Notes: generated from the letters alone by a model not told the origin. Positions 14,516 through 28,774 are shown, counted from the first letter of the stretch. The stretch: 64,000 nucleotides of DNA from Cenococcum geophilum 1.58 (GCA_001692895.1 KV748192.1:806001-870000), one strand, 5' to 3'. Made by a program: numbers and translations.

Positions 14516-14870
14516 TGTAACGGGACTGTCCCGTTACAGTAAGGACGTCTCGGTGAAACACTCGACGATAGTGGAATTCTGTCGAAGCCTCTCGAAGCAC
14601 GTGCACGTACCACGGCTACCCCTATATCTTGACCACGTCGACCCGAACCTGTTCTGTTCCTTATCCGAACGTCTTATTACTTACAAGGTCTATATAACTT
14701 AGCTCTTAATAGAATCTTATTTCCTTTAAAGCTGCCTTAAAGCACCTTGCCCCTTTATAAAGGTTAGCAACTAAATAGAGCCGCGATTATAATATATACT
14801 AGCTTTTTCTCTATATAATAGAAATAGAATAGTATAACTTTACTAAATAAGAGAATAAATATTACTAGTT
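14516..14870 (+). repeat. Gypsy LTR beginning with a 23-bp perfect palindrome
   Basis: TGTAACGGGAC-T-GTCCCGTTACA lies at 14,516-14,538, just after a purine-rich run (AAAGAAGG) that could be a polypurine tract. TG at the start fits an LTR edge. Copy 2 ends here and a new gag region begins about 370 bp later, so this LTR may serve as the 3' LTR of copy 2 and the 5' LTR of copy 3, as in a tandem array. The right end is not visible with certainty because the sequence is heavily mutated. Confidence 0.5.
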
Positions 14871-16480
14871 AATTATAATAATTAGATATAGAGGATCTAA
14901 TAAGAGGTATTAGAAATAATAAAGGTTATTAAATTAAAGAAGGGAATGCTATACCTCTAATAAACAACTTAGAGATAGGAGATATCTTTAAGGATAAAGA
15001 TAAAAAAGAGGGGGATAGTGTTATGGACCTTATATTAGCAGTAGTAGAACTACTAAAAAGAGATATAAATAGACTAGTAGTAAAAGTATAGGAGGTACTA
15101 GAATTAGTTAAACTATAGAATAAGGGGTAACTAAGTTACGTAGCTAGTTACGTTATAAGTTTAGAATATAGAAATATAATATACCGACATACTAATATAC
15201 TAACGTACTTAGTATATTTCTTAGGCGTAGTATTATATATTTAAAGGACCACAGTCCCTACCTAGATAGTTCTCTTCTTTATAGTAAATCTTAGAATATA
15301 ATTAGGGTTAATCTATTAGGCAACTACTCTACTAGTTATTATTAAATTATTAACTTCTTATTTACCTATATACCTAGCCTATTAGTAAGTCTACGGTAGT
15401 ATTTCCTACAAGGCTTTGTTATAAAAGAGGTATATTAAATTATTAATAGAAAAGAAGAAAATCTTAATAATATATTAAAGATACGTCTAAAATTAAATAA
15501 AGGTTAGTAATAGGAAGTGAAGTATTAAGGAAAAGAATTAAGCTTAATAAGTAAAGTGTCTTTATACTTTACCTTCTAATACTCTTTTAGTAAATAGCTG
15601 TAATCTTACTAATATAACTTTGTTATAATAGCGCTATTTAAAAGGAAGGAAACACGCATATAAGCTATTTAGCTATTACTTCCTTATAAAAACTAAGTAC
15701 GCAGCTAGGGAAAGGCAATTAAAACGTTAATTAAAGATATATATAGGTTAAAACTATACCTAAATAATATTATAGTATTAAAGATTAACGTTATAGGCGT
15801 TTTTAATAATTATATAATAGCTACAGTTATTATTATAAAGTGTCCCTATTTACTAGGTAGTAAAGCTACACTAAATATACGGTACAGGACTACTAAATTT
15901 AAAAGTATATACACTAAATCTTAAGAGATAAGTCTCTTTAACTAACTAACTAATACCTTAACCATATTTAATAAGCCTAAGGGTAAATATAGAAGTAATA
16001 TATTAGTAATACAGGGGATTATAAAAAAAGGATTATAAGAAAAGATTATAGATTATATCTTAATAGTTAAAGATAACGGTAAGCTAAGGCTCTATATATT
16101 AAATCCTATACTAAAAGGTTCTATAGAACTATACTATAACACTAAATTACTTATAATACTTATAATTAATTATAGACTAGTATAAAGGCTTAGAAGTAAA
16201 GTTGTATAAAAATCTCTATATTAGCCTAGGTAGTTACTAGTATACTTTTAGTAGGCTTCTAATAGGTCTTCTAGTAATCCTTACATTTTTTCTTTAGTTA
16301 TATTTTTTCCTTATTAAGGTTTTTTAAGAGTTTAAAGTAGGGGTTAGATAGATAGATAATATATAGCGGTATACTAATATTTCTCTAATATCTCTCTAAA
16401 CCCATTTTGGGATAAGCCCTTATAATCTCCCTACTATAAAGTAATAACAATTAGGGGCTAACTATAAGAAGGGGGGGTAA
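14871..16480 (+). mobile_element. Gypsy copy 3, 5' leader and gag only, broken
   Basis: About 15,010-15,480 matches the reverse complement of about 12,500-13,060 (gag of copy 1) over several hundred bases, which identifies it as the same family on the plus strand. No reverse transcriptase was recognised downstream. A run of seven G at about 16,464-16,470 near the end resembles a polypurine tract before a 3' LTR. The copy is partial with many breaks. Confidence 0.6.
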
Positions 16481-17089
16481 TATAAGGGATATTATTGCGG
16501 ACACCTTAGGTTGCCCTTAAAATAACCCCTAAACGCCCCTTAAATAGTTACCAGTTACGTGCTAAAGGCATATGCCTGTAGTATATAGTCTCTATAATCT
16601 TAAAGGCCTTACCTCCTTAAGGATTCGTCTCTCTTACCAATTTATCCTATTCCTACAATCGTGCCTTATAGCCCCCTATCTATAAAGTCCTCTTATAGTA
16701 TATTAGCAGCTATAATTTCTTTATATTATAGTTAAAATTTTATATATACCATACTTAAAGCTACTTATAATAACTACTACTTATAAATCTGCCGATTTAT
16801 AAATTAAAAATTATATATAGTTAGAGCTGTTAATAGGGGTTATTAATTACGCTCTCTATAATAAAGTTTTAGATTTTAGTAATCTAAAGTCTAAATTATT
16901 AAATATTTAAGGCGTCTCTACTATTATAGTAGCTACTATAGTAATAGAGATACCCTGTATTTTAGTAAGTAATTAAGCCTATCTTATATAAGAATCTTAT
17001 GCTATTAGTATTTATAAGGCCTTACCTTATCTATAAATACTCCCTCCTTTATACCTTCCTTTTTTTTAATAAGAGCTAGAGGTACTTTA
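16481..17089. other. AT-rich spacer, possible degraded LTR
   Basis: The sequence follows a purine-rich run and has no coding signal. It may be a mutated 3' LTR of the Gypsy fragment to its left, or the 5' untranslated part of the LINE to its right. I see no repeat partner within the window that would settle this. Confidence 0.25.
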
Positions 17090-20000
17090 ATAATCCACGA
17101 TTAGCTGTGAGGAGAAAGGAGCTCTTGCTGCACCTGGCCTAAAAAGACTAAAACCAATTAAAAGAACCCTAAAAAACACCTAGAGAATCCCCCTAAGATG
17201 CATGCATCGTAGGGGAGGCATATGTTAAACGACGGTGGCTTATACTTGCGCGCGACCGCTAGAACTACGCCTAGTAATGGCCCTTTATAATAAAGACGGG
17301 CGAATACTATACTATAAAGCGGAAATACCTTTATTAAGAAGGCATCTGATAAAATATAAAGCCTATTAGACGTGTCTAGTATCTAAAATTGTGGGGGAGT
17401 AACCGTTAGCTATAACGAACTAATGCAGCTAGTAGAATGGCTCCGCCAGTTTAGTAAACCTTAGGCGCCCCTCTAGTAAACCCTTAATTAAATCCTCTAA
17501 TGGCTAAGCAAAATTAAAAATAAGTATAACCCCCCCTTACCGGCGAACCGCACCTAGGCCGCCGTAGCTGCGCTTTTATAGCATAGGGAACCTACCCCCC
17601 TTAAGTTAATAACTGGGTATATAATTATAATATAACTAAATATAGAATAAGTAGAGGGGCTTAGGGGATAATTAGAAATAGAAGTNCTTATANAGATNNG
17701 NAAAGAGGTNNANNACGNNGTTATAGTCNNANACCTTANGAGCGGAGANATTAGAGTTACCCTAAAGGACTAATAGGCAAAGGAACGAGCCGTAAGGGTA
17801 GGGGATAGGCTAGGAGAACGTATTGGCATAAAAGTACTTCGCGAGGATTACCTAGTTAAAGTCCCAGCGGTTTTTATAAGCCTTAGGGTAGAAAAGGGAC
17901 GCTAGGCGGATAATACAGCAATTATATAGGAGATAGTAAGACAAACGGAACGCCTTATACTAGGACTCGAAATCACCCGAATCTAATGGCTTTAATAGGA
18001 AAATGCAAACTAAGTATATAACGAAAACAATAAGAGGACATGAGGGTCGCTAAAGACTCGCTAGGGAGGCGCCGGACGAACGCATGGCTCCCTTATCATT
18101 AGTATATATACACCAGGAATGCAAAAACTCCTTATCTAAAAAGGAATAATTATAAATGGCCTTATATACAATATAAGGCTCTATAACTACAGACTACGCC
18201 TAGAATAATGCTATCGCTATATATAATAGGGACACACCTAATCTATATGCGCAGTATAGGTATGCTGCGGCCACTGTGCAGGCCCCCATAATACAAGACA
18301 TTGCTTAAATTAAAACTAAATAAAATGCGTAAACTGCCACCGAAGCACACATAAGGCGTAGGAGAGAGAAGACTGCATTAAATATAGGAGATAGAAGGTA
18401 AGGGCTTAACAGCTGCGGGAATAACTGTACGCTAGGTTATATAAATAGAAACAATAGGCAATAAGCTAGGGGGACGTAGGCGCCTTCTTAGCGTTTCCTA
18501 CCTTTAATACTAGAGGGCTAGGCTAGCTATCCTAAGCCTTAACGGGCCAGAAGCGACGCTATACGATATTATTAGACCGATTAGGGATATAAGGGTCATA
18601 GGGGACATAAGAGAGAAGACGCCCCGTAGGAAGACCCCTATAGATAGCAATAGTAGGCTTAAAACTAGGACAATTAAGAATTAGACTTAATGCGGCAAAT
18701 ATAATATTTATAGCCGACCTATAAAGGGTATATAGCCGACTAGTAAAAATAGGGGAAGAACTGGTAATAATAATAGATTTAGATATAGAAGCGCTAATAG
18801 GAACATAAGATACGGGAATGGAAAGCTTTATATAAAATAAGTAGTAACTAGGGTGTAGATATAAGAGATAGAAGCTCTAAATATTCTAGAGAAAGTAGAA
18901 ATAGAAGAAGTGAGGAACAAAGAAGAGTTAAAGGACCCTCGCTGGGGGTCCGCTACCTATCTATTATATAGTATAACTGCGGTAATACAAACCACCGCCT
19001 TATAAGGCCCCTACTAGACAGTCTAAACCTAGAGAAACATTATATCCTTGCTATACAAGAACCGTATTATAATACCTTTATATAATTAATATACTGCCCT
19101 TAAGGATTCTAGCTCCTATATAAACCAAAAGCAGCTATATGCGTATACTTTATAATTAGTAAGGCTATTAGCCTGTCCTTATAGTTATAGCAGGTAGTTA
19201 ACCCAAATACTATAGTTATAACAATCCAAACATATAGGGGACCGGTATAAATTATTAATGTATATAACCCTAGGGTTAAAGGGGTCCCATAAACAGAGAA
19301 TATTATATCGGTAATAAGCTTACTAGAAACCAAAGGTATAGAGTTTATTTTACTAGGAGATATAAACCTCTACTACCCGCGGTAGGGGGGTATCTATATT
19401 GCTGTAGATTAACAGTTAGAGTGCCTACTAAGAGCTATAGATATCTGGGGCCTTAAGCTAGCTACCCCCCTAGGAGCAATTATATGGCAATAAGGTACCG
19501 CTAGAAGTATAATTAACCTTACATTTATAGACGAAGGCCTATACTAGAGACTTAAAAGGTATAACCCTAAAGAAGAATAGGCACTTACCCTAGACTATAT
19601 CCCTATTTAGATATAGCTAGACCTAGATACTAAAGCGTAACTAAATAGAAAAAGATACGCAATAAGGAAGCTTAAGATAGACAGTTTCCTTAATATAGTT
19701 AAATAATAACTTTAAGACCTAGAAGAAATCCACCTAATACTAAATAAGCGAGGCTTATTAGCTACCCCTAAGGAAATTAACTAAAGACTAGAAAGGATTT
19801 AGGTAGTAATTAAAAATAGGCTAGAAAAGTACTACCCGATTTTAAAACCGGGCCCTTATATATAACACGCATAGTCTATATAATGCGCAGTTCTAGTTAC
19901 TAGCTAATAATAAGCAAGAAGGAAATATATAAGTAGCTATAACCCTAAAGATGAGAGATAATATAAAGATATAAGAAACTAGCTAAAGAATACCCTAAAA

Positions 20001-22780
20001 AAAGAAGTAAGGAATAACTAGAGATGGTTTATAAATAAGCATACTTCTAACCCAAGCCTCCCCTATAATAAAGGCCTTTAGGCTATAGCAAAATGGGTAA
20101 AAAAAAAAAGGTAGGGCGCCTAGTAGAAGACCTATACCTACTACCCCTATAAAGAGTAGGAGAATTATAGGCTATAAATAACAATGATAAGAAGGTAAAG
20201 ATTCTTATAGAAAGGTTCTTCCCCTAACCGGCTTTAGTAGACCTTAGTAATATTATAGGCGAAATACTAGTAACTTGCCTGCGGGTTAATAGCGATATAA
20301 TAATAGAGGAAATGGCTAGGACTATTAGCCGCCTTTTAAATAATATAGTACTAGGACTAGATGGGATTCCAAATAAGGCCCTAAAAACCTGTGGGCCATT
20401 TATAGCACTTTGGCTTGTAGATGTAGCTAGAGTATGCTTTGCTATAGGCTACTACCTATAACTTGGAAGATCTATAATAACGGTTGTTTTATAAAAAGAA
20501 GGTAAAGTAGATTACTTAATCCTAGGAAGCTACCGCCCTATTGCCTTAGAAAACACCCTTAGTAAGATCTTAAAAAGGGTAATAGCGGAACACATAACAG
20601 ATATAGTAGAGGAATATACCCTACTACTATAAAGCTAAATAGGGGCAAGAAAGAACCGCTTAACACTATTAGCACTTACGCTACTCGCTACTACTATTAA
20701 ATCTGTATAGGCGATGCGAAAGGACTTTATAGTATTAATGCTTAGCCTAGATATTAGTAGTGCCTATAATAATATACCCTATAAGCGTCTCCTGTATATC
20801 CTTAGGGCAAAGGGCTTCCTAAAATAAATTATATAATTTATCTAAGGGTTTATAGGCTAGAAAAAAACATCACTGGTCTTTAGCGGATACTAGAGCCCCC
20901 CTATTACAGTTGCAATAGAAATACTATAAGAATTACCCCTCTTGCTTATACTCTTCCTTTTCTTTATAAGCAACCTACTTGACTTCTTTAAGGAAGGGGC
21001 GACTTAGGGGATAGGCTTTATTAATAATATAAACCTAATTATATACGGGCTAATAGCCACAAAGAATTACAGAATACTAGAGAAAGCCTATAATACTTAT
21101 ATAAAATGGGTAAAACGTTATAGAGTTTAATTCTTACTAGAGAAATACTAGCTAATTTATTTTATAAGAAAACGTAACTAATCTATAGATCTCTAGTATA
21201 TAATTCGCATCTAAGGCTTTAGGGGTTAACTAGTTTAGGGCCTAAGGGTATTAGGAGTATGGGTAGATAGTAAGCTCTGGTGGAGCATATATACAGTGTA
21301 AGCGGCCTGTAAAGGCTAAGTATAGTTTATTACTTTATCTAGAATTATTAATTCTATATAGGGTCTATACTTTTAGAGGTCACGCCTATTATATATAGTA
21401 GTCGTCCGGCCAACCATGATATATAGATCTAGTATTTGGGCCATTGGAGAAACTAAGAAGGGCCCCCCTAAATTACTCCTTAAACCACTTTAAAAGGTCT
21501 AGCCTACCTTTAGAGTATTATAGGCGGGTATAAACAAACGGCTATAGTACTGCTTAAGAAGGAATCTAATATTCCCCCCCTATAGTTATATATTAAAGCC
21601 GCTATAATATAAAGGACGCAAAATAAACGTAACTCTAATGTTATAAAGTATATTAAGACACGCCTAAGTAAACTATAGAGGGACCCTAGGGTGCCCNNTA
21701 GGAGAANAAACNAANAACCCNAAAGTAGGGAAGAGATATTAGAGAAANAGNTAAANAAAGNANAAGAANAATGGTGCCGCTTTAGGGCCTAGGCCTATAT
21801 AGAGGAGGAAGGGAGACGTGTAAGAGGTTAGTAAAGATAATAGTAAAATAGAGAAAGGAGTTAAAGTAGAATATATAAGAACGCCGGGAAACCATCTACC
21901 GTAATGTAATACTGGTTGGACTAATGCTAGAGAGGTAAATAGGAGTTAAAGGTATAGAGGCTAACTTAGGTAAGATGAACCTAAGCTATAGTATAGTTAA
22001 CGCCATAGGGGGTAAATACCTAAGGGCTCTAAGACGGCCTAATAAAGGCAGAAAATATAATAGTAACACTCTTAAGAACAGGAATAATAGGACTAAAAGA
22101 TTAGCTTTACTGGGTAGGTATCCTAGTAGGTAGCCTAAAATATAAATGTAGCTGGCCAAAACAGACACTAAAATACGTAATACTGCTATGCCCCCTACGC
22201 ACTAATTAAGAAATAATGCTCTTAGTAGCTAGTATAGAGAACTATAATATACTACTCTTAATATAAAAAGGCCTTAAGGCGGTTACCTAGTGGCTTATTA
22301 GTTAAAATGTGCTAAATTAGTTCTAGGTTGTAAGGGAAATAGTAATAGAAGGCAAGGGGGTAAGTAATAGGTGCCCCCTAGTAACTCTATAGTAGTAGAG
22401 TAATAGTTTATAATACTAGCGCGTCTATAGGCTTATTATGGCAGCAGTGGTTCCTAAGGAGGTTAAATAGTAAGGTAGTAGAGCACTATAGGCGACTTAT
22501 AGGCGCTAAGTAGGCGAGTCCTAAAAGGCGGGGAGATGGATCACGGGGTTTTCTTATTTTTCTTAAATAGAGTTTTCTCCCTATATGTAAATAAGGAGTA
22601 GTCCGCGTAGGCCCAATAGGGATCTGAATCGGACGTTAAGTAATGAATTATTATTACTTTAATAATCCTTAATCCCTATTAAGGGATCTATTAGTTAATA
22701 TAGTAATATAGATAGTATTAGATAAGGAGATAGGTAAGAAAGAAGATAAAAAGGACGGAGGAACCTCTGGTAGGTGTTAG
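17090..22780 (+). mobile_element. Tad1-type non-LTR retrotransposon (LINE), heavily RIP-mutated
   Basis: Domains appear in LINE order on the plus strand. An ORF1-like region ends in CCHC zinc-knuckle remnants (about 18,200-18,360, including a CGHCAGPHNTRHC stretch). An APE-type endonuclease follows at about 18,960-19,400 (LAIQEPYYN and LLGDINL remnants). The reverse transcriptase lies at about 20,280-20,960 (GSYRPIALENTLSKILKRV, then a LSLDISSAYNNI remnant). Next come the VWVDSKL region (about 21,255-21,275) and a C-terminal Cys/His segment (about 22,120-22,200). This order is that of Tad-clade elements of filamentous fungi. Stops in all frames and N runs near 17,690-17,760 and 21,700-21,770 show it is dead. 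Its 3' end is interrupted or bounded by copia element B. The 5' edge is a guess. Confidence 0.75.
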
Positions 22781-22952
22781 TGTTGGTATATATGCTTTAA
22801 TCAACGTGCACAAATATCACTGTATTGCGATACGTATGCGGTATTGGTTGTTAGATAATTTTCTTGTTTTCTAATGCAGTGTTGATAGTACATATACGCG
22901 TCTTGCGTAGATCACGTGCTCTATATACGTGATATAAATATATATACTAATA
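22781..22952 (-). repeat. 3' LTR of copia element B
   Basis: This 172-bp LTR starts TGTTGG. It pairs with 28,775-28,946 and is preceded by the target duplication GTTAG. It contains the conserved run TATCACTGTATTGCGATACG seen in both LTRs. Confidence 0.87.
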
Positions 22953-23091
22953 CTAGAGCAACTCTAAAAAGAAACCAAATCGTGCTATTCCCGTTGTTTG
23001 TAGCATATACGCAATAACTAGCTCTTCCGTCTATAACACGCAATAGCTGTGACGGCGCTAGGGCCCATTATATACTATATTCCGCCGACTT

Positions 23092-23385
23092 CTGCCATGC
23101 TACTAAATTCTGCCATATTGCCGGATTCTGCTAAATTCTGCCGTGTTGCCGGATTCTGCCAAATTCTGCTGTGTTGTTGAATTCTGCTAAATTCTGCCGT
23201 GTTATTAAATTCTGCCAAATTCTGCCGAGTTGCCGAATTCTGCTAAATTCTGCCGTGTTGTTGAATTCTGCCAAATTCTGCCGTGTTGTCGAATTCTGCC
23301 AAATTCTGCCGTGTTGTTGAATTCTGCCAAATTCTGCTATATTGCTGGATTCTGCCAAATTCTGCCATGTTGCTGGCCCTGACTT
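23092..23385. repeat. 28-bp minisatellite inside copia element B
   Basis: About ten imperfect copies of a 28-bp unit containing the doubled motif ATTCTGCCAAATTCTGCC and then GTGTTG. Since 28 is not a multiple of three, three units (84 bp) give a 28-residue periodicity in the one frame that stays open on the minus strand. That frame is a by-product of the repeat, not a gene. The array sits between the polyprotein end and the 3' LTR. Confidence 0.85.
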
Positions 23386-26300
23386 CACTAGCGCCTTAGC
23401 AGCCCCTGCGTCTACCTTTAGTGATACTAAACTAAAGTTAAATCCGTTTGCTTAACCTACTTTATAGCCCATAATTTAACTTAATTCGTGTTAATAAGTT
23501 GTGACAGTGCCGTATAAGGCTTACCCTTTATTATAGCGTCCGTAGGGTTGGTGTCTCCATTAATCTACTTAACTTTAGTAATCTATCTCCGCTTATAAGC
23601 TTGGCGGAGGCACATTATATTAATTATTAAGCGTTTTTCTTGCGTAGTTTCTAGTTGGACAAGACAGTTGTATAAAGATTTTGAATCGGTGTAGAGAATA
23701 AGTGGTAGGTTGACCTGTAAGATCTTGTCTAGCGTAGATTTAATTACAGCGCCTATATCGAAACCATGCGCTATACCGTATAATTCTAAGGCTAATACGC
23801 TCCTAGTGACTCTTTTGTACTTAGTTGAGGACCAATAAATAATATTTGCCTTATTTAAGGCGTCTGCTAGTATAAGTACGTAGCTAATTTACGAAGATAG
23901 GTCCTTATTGTTGGTAAAGAAAGCGTCTATAAATACTAGGAGTTATAAGGTGTTAATATCTAGCTTAACAAACTTTAAGCCTCTATTTGCGTTCTTAATC
24001 TGCCAACTTAATTGCTTATTAAGACTCTTTATATTATCTTTAACTGGGTTAATTACCTAGGTAGTAAAGGATAGATTGAATAAGGCCTCTAGTTAACAAA
24101 CAGACGCAATATATACACCTCTGGCACGTTGGGCGATATACTGGTCTTTTAGTGTTAAAGTACGAGTAGCTCCTTTTAAGCTAGTACTCGTGGCCAGTTT
24201 GGTGCTAATTGGGCTAAGGTTTTTGTATTACTACTTTTAAGTAAGGGTAATTCTATCCGGAATAAGTTAAATAAGGCCACCATTAAATTTAAGGGGTGTA
24301 TTAACCGTAAGTTGCTTACGCTCCTTAGCTATAAACTTTGCCTTATATAGCTTATTCTGCTCCGCCTTTATAAAGGTCTTATCTGCCAAGAATAGGGTGT
24401 TATTGGTTTATAGGCCCATAATACCAAAGGGTTTATTACTTTAGAGAAGGCAAGGGTTATACGTAGATTGGTCTATATATAGCTGCTATATATAATGCGA
24501 ATAGTAGGTCTTAAACTAGTGGTTACTAGCTTCTAGTACTCCGTATAGAGGCTTTAGCACCTTTAAGACCGTATCCTTACTAATTCTAAGTTCGTTCTAT
24601 AGTTTATAAGGTAGGCGTATATAGAATTCACGATTTAGGTTTATAGTGGACTGTATATAGGCTTATAATATATCCCGCAGGTAGAGGCTATATAGCCCTA
24701 TAGCGGCTATATATAGGATAAGTCACTAGCTGACTCGCTAAATGGTTGGTGATTAAGTTAACACAAGCTCTTTCTCCTGGTTGTTATACGCCTATATAAC
24801 TAGTTAAGACTTCTTAAAGGCCTTATTAGTACTTAGGTTCTTAATTTCGTCTATAAAGTGTGAGTTAAAGAGTTATATACCTTGGGGTATATTTACAAGC
24901 TTTATAATCTTAAATACTCTTTTTTTAAGTAGACCGGTGAGTTCCTTTTACTAGGAGGCGCTAAATTAAGTAATATTATCTTATAAGTAAGTTATGATAT
25001 CTGCTATAGCTATAAGTAGGGGGTACTTGCGTAGGCGACCTCGGCCTCGTTTTGGTGCTAGTTAAGGGGCAGCTTCCTAAAATAGAGGCGTAGGTTTGTT
25101 AATTCGCGTGGGTTCTATATACTCTACAGCGTTATAAATAGGAGGCTCCTCGGTCGGTTCTGGTTATAGGTATAGTTTAATAACCGTAGATCGGAAAGAT
25201 GTAGGTTTATTTAGTAACTTAACCGTATATATTTCTCCTTTAACTGTAAGTAGGTTATATGGTCCGTCCCAGTGTCCAGCTTAGCCTATATTTCCTTCTC
25301 TCTATACTAGAACAGGTAAGTTTAGTAGTAGGTTATGTACCGCGTTAGTTTTAGGTCCGTTGCGTATATTTAGGGCGTCTGCGATTTAATGTCTAGCTTA
25401 TAGTTTCTGAATTTCTACTATGGCCTTCTTAATTGCGTTTACTCGCTGTATTACTAACGGTAATGGTGCATCTAATTTAACTATTTAAGGGTATGCGCCG
25501 AATACTAATAGTATAGGGACTAATCTATCCGGGCCAGCGGTGTTATTAATAGCCTTAAACGCTATTTGTAGTGCCATGTCTTTATTAATATTAGGGATTT
25601 TAACGGTAATTATTTAATATGCGCGTCGTAGCGGTCTATAGTATTGTTCTACTATACTAATAGAGTTATAGGCTTTAACTGGAATTCCTTTTGTATTAAT
25701 ACCTATAGTACTTACGTACTGTTTAAATTCCTTGCTAATAAAGTTCTTGCCCGTGTTATATGTGACTAAATCTAGTAGTCCTAGATATATATTAATTTAG
25801 TATATCCGTAATATATCCTATATATATTTGGCGTTTATATTCTGTAACTACCTACTAGCTTAAAAGCGTGTTCCCTTATTAACTATATATAATAATGGGC
25901 TTCCGCTAATATATATAATGTTGATAATAATATAGTAGTTAAAATTAATGTTATCCTATAAGGTGAAGCGGAACCGTCCTGGTAACTTTCTATGCTTTTA
26001 GTAATAGTGATAGTACTTAGTAAGATATTTAAGAGTCTTCTTGTTAGTATTATGGCTAGCTTAGTTTAGTACTTTCTACAGCCTTTTAACTAATGGGTGG
26101 CTAAACTAATAGTGTAGTCGTTGTAGTTCCGTGTCTGTTAGGTAGCAAGGGTTTAAATTAAAGGATTCCAAAAGATAAGTTTGTAGAGAAGTATTCTATA
26201 TAAGGAAGGGGTAGCCGAACCATTGTACTACTAGCACTTCCTTAGTGCGGGTGACGAGGACATTCTTAAGGTTATTATAGTATACCTGTAGCTTATCTAT

Positions 26301-28774
26301 ATCTACTAGGTAGAGTAGGAATAGTGTATCGGCTTAAACGATATGAAACTATATCTCGCCTATTAGACTATTAATATGTATGGTTCTGATTAAGGAAGCA
26401 GTACCTATTCCGAACTATATATTAACTTAGCCCTTTATTAAGGTATCTAATTTTATAGATAAGTCCGCAGTTTATAATGCCTGAAATTATTTATAACCAG
26501 CCGTAGACTTTCTTAAAGCTCCTATGTCTATTATAATGCCTATAAATATAGTTGAGGTATATTATAATTTAGCGTTAGCACTGTATACGAAAGGATTAGT
26601 GCTTAGAGCGGTTATGGCGGTTTCTGTTATATCTACCGCTATTAGTGAGTGGGTAAAGGCTTTATTGGCCAGCTCTATGCTTATAAGGGTTGCTTTATTA
26701 GGTATAAGGTCTCTAAAGGTTATAAAGTAGGTAGTAGGAGGTTGCTTTAGCTCTTCTAAACTAAGTTTAAATCTAATGTCTGTAATAAGCGTTTTGAAGA
26801 TCTTGTTAAAGTCCTCTAAATCCTTACTATTATCTCCTTTGCAGTTAATAATATACTGCTTAAAGCGTTCTTTAAAGCGGTTGTTAAACCGTCCTTTGGT
26901 TTAATTGCTAAAGCAGCTTTTATATTCCTCCTTAGCCTTATTGCGTTCCTCCTCTATATATCTCTATAAACGGCAATCCTCTTTTTAGTAGATGTAGCAA
27001 CGTCCCTTAGATCTGCTGTTACTATTAGATTGTCCGTATATTCGGTTATGGCTAAAATTTTAGTCGTTTCGGTTGCGATTTTGGTTGTAGTAGCGGCGAT
27101 CTGTAAAGAAGGTAGTATACACTTCTTGGCTAGGGTGTTCCTTCTCCTATATAATAATTAAAGACTGTAATTTATTAATTAACTGAGATAAGTCTTCTCT
27201 AGGGTTTGAGACGGTAATTCTATAGGTAGGAACTCCCTAGCAAGCTATAACTAGTTTATTAGTAAGAAATAGTGGTGTTTAAAATTCAGAGTTAATTCTA
27301 TGCTGCTGCTTGCATAGCTTGTTAATTAGTAGCTAAAGACACTAGTATATAGGCTTGTCGGTATTNNCGTNNATAATNCCTTNTAGTGTAATTGCGTTCN
27401 ATTCCGCGAGGTTCTTTCTATAAAACTTAGGTCCTTTAAAGAAGTTCCGCATATAGGTGCATGCTTCTAGGTATGTTCTGGCTGAAAGGGTACGGTTATA
27501 GTAATGATCTTATGCGAGTCCCTTTAGTATAGTAGGGAATGCAATTATATAATCGTCTGGTTGTAGGCCAGCTCTTCTACAGATGTCTTTAAAGATAGTT
27601 AATTTGAAATTAAAGCTTTCGCTAACTCTATTGTATTTCTGGCTATCTATGTATATCTTTGCCACTATAGTAGCCTCTTTACTATATAAGGCTGTTCCTC
27701 CTACTCCCGGGTCTAGTTGCTGCTGTAGGGTAGATTGTAATAGGGTATGCTGCTATTAGCCAGGTTGCTAAGGGTTATACTAAAGGTGATACTGCTATTA
27801 GGTAGCAGTTGGCGTAGTTTGCCGGGGTATAGGTATTATAGGGGTAGGTGTTATAGGGGTAGGTGTCTGTGTTCCAGGCAGTGTTAAAGCTATAGCTATA
27901 GGCTGAGCTGATTCTAGGCTAGTAGCTAAACCTATAGCTAGACCGTCGCGGGTGGGATTAAGTTAATCTTGTAAGCTTCCAGTGTTTAGCGGTCCCTTTA
28001 TCTTATTAATAGCTGCTATAAGGTTCTCGTTCGTCTATTCGCGTTATTCTTCTTCTTAAATAATATTAAATAATATATTAGAGAGGGTAATTTTGGCATT
28101 ATGCTTGGCAACACACACTCCTCTTTTAAGTAGGTGTTTTTATAGCTTAGCTCTGGTATCCGAACGTATTTTTTAAAAGTCTTCTAGGGTGAATTCCTTA
28201 AATTCTTCTTAAAATATAGTCCACAGGGTATTATCTAAGAAGTCCTCCTTCTTGTGTATATAAATCTTTGTTTCTATAAACTCCGCTAGTTCGTCCTTTG
28301 TAGTCTCGCCTAAATTAATTCCGCTGCCGTGTTTCCTAACCTTTACAGCCTATTCTTGTTCCTCCACTAATGCTATAGTTATAGGTGTAAGGGTAGGTGT
28401 AAGAGTTAAGGTTAAAGTTGAGGTCGGGGTTAAGGGTTGTGTGTACGTTCTCTACAGCCGTTGGGCCTGTAAAGTGTTCTTAGTAAGACTACTATTCTCT
28501 TAGCGATCTGTTGTATTGGCTATAAGGCCAGTACAAATTCTCTTAAGCTTAAGGGAGGTTATAATCTTCTCTAAGTAAAGATATAATTCTTTAGGCGATC
28601 TAACGCGTTAGCAGTTAAGCTAATACGTGGTCTTGAGCTTTGAGGGTAATATAGCTTTCTCCTTTAACTGAAATAGGGTAATAACTCTGCGATCTAACGC
28701 GTTAGCAGTTAAGCTAATGCGTGGTTTTGAGCTTTGCTATTGCGTATTTCCTAATCTATACGTCTACTAATCAG

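Noticed and set aside
17690-17760. Apparent sequence novelty around clustered N bases
   Set aside because: Ambiguous bases within a RIP-mutated repeat reflect assembly uncertainty, not biology.
23131-23388. 85-codon minus-strand frame with Gln/Asn-rich repeats
   Set aside because: Produced by the 28-bp minisatellite inside a dead retrotransposon; the period comes from 3 x 28 bp.
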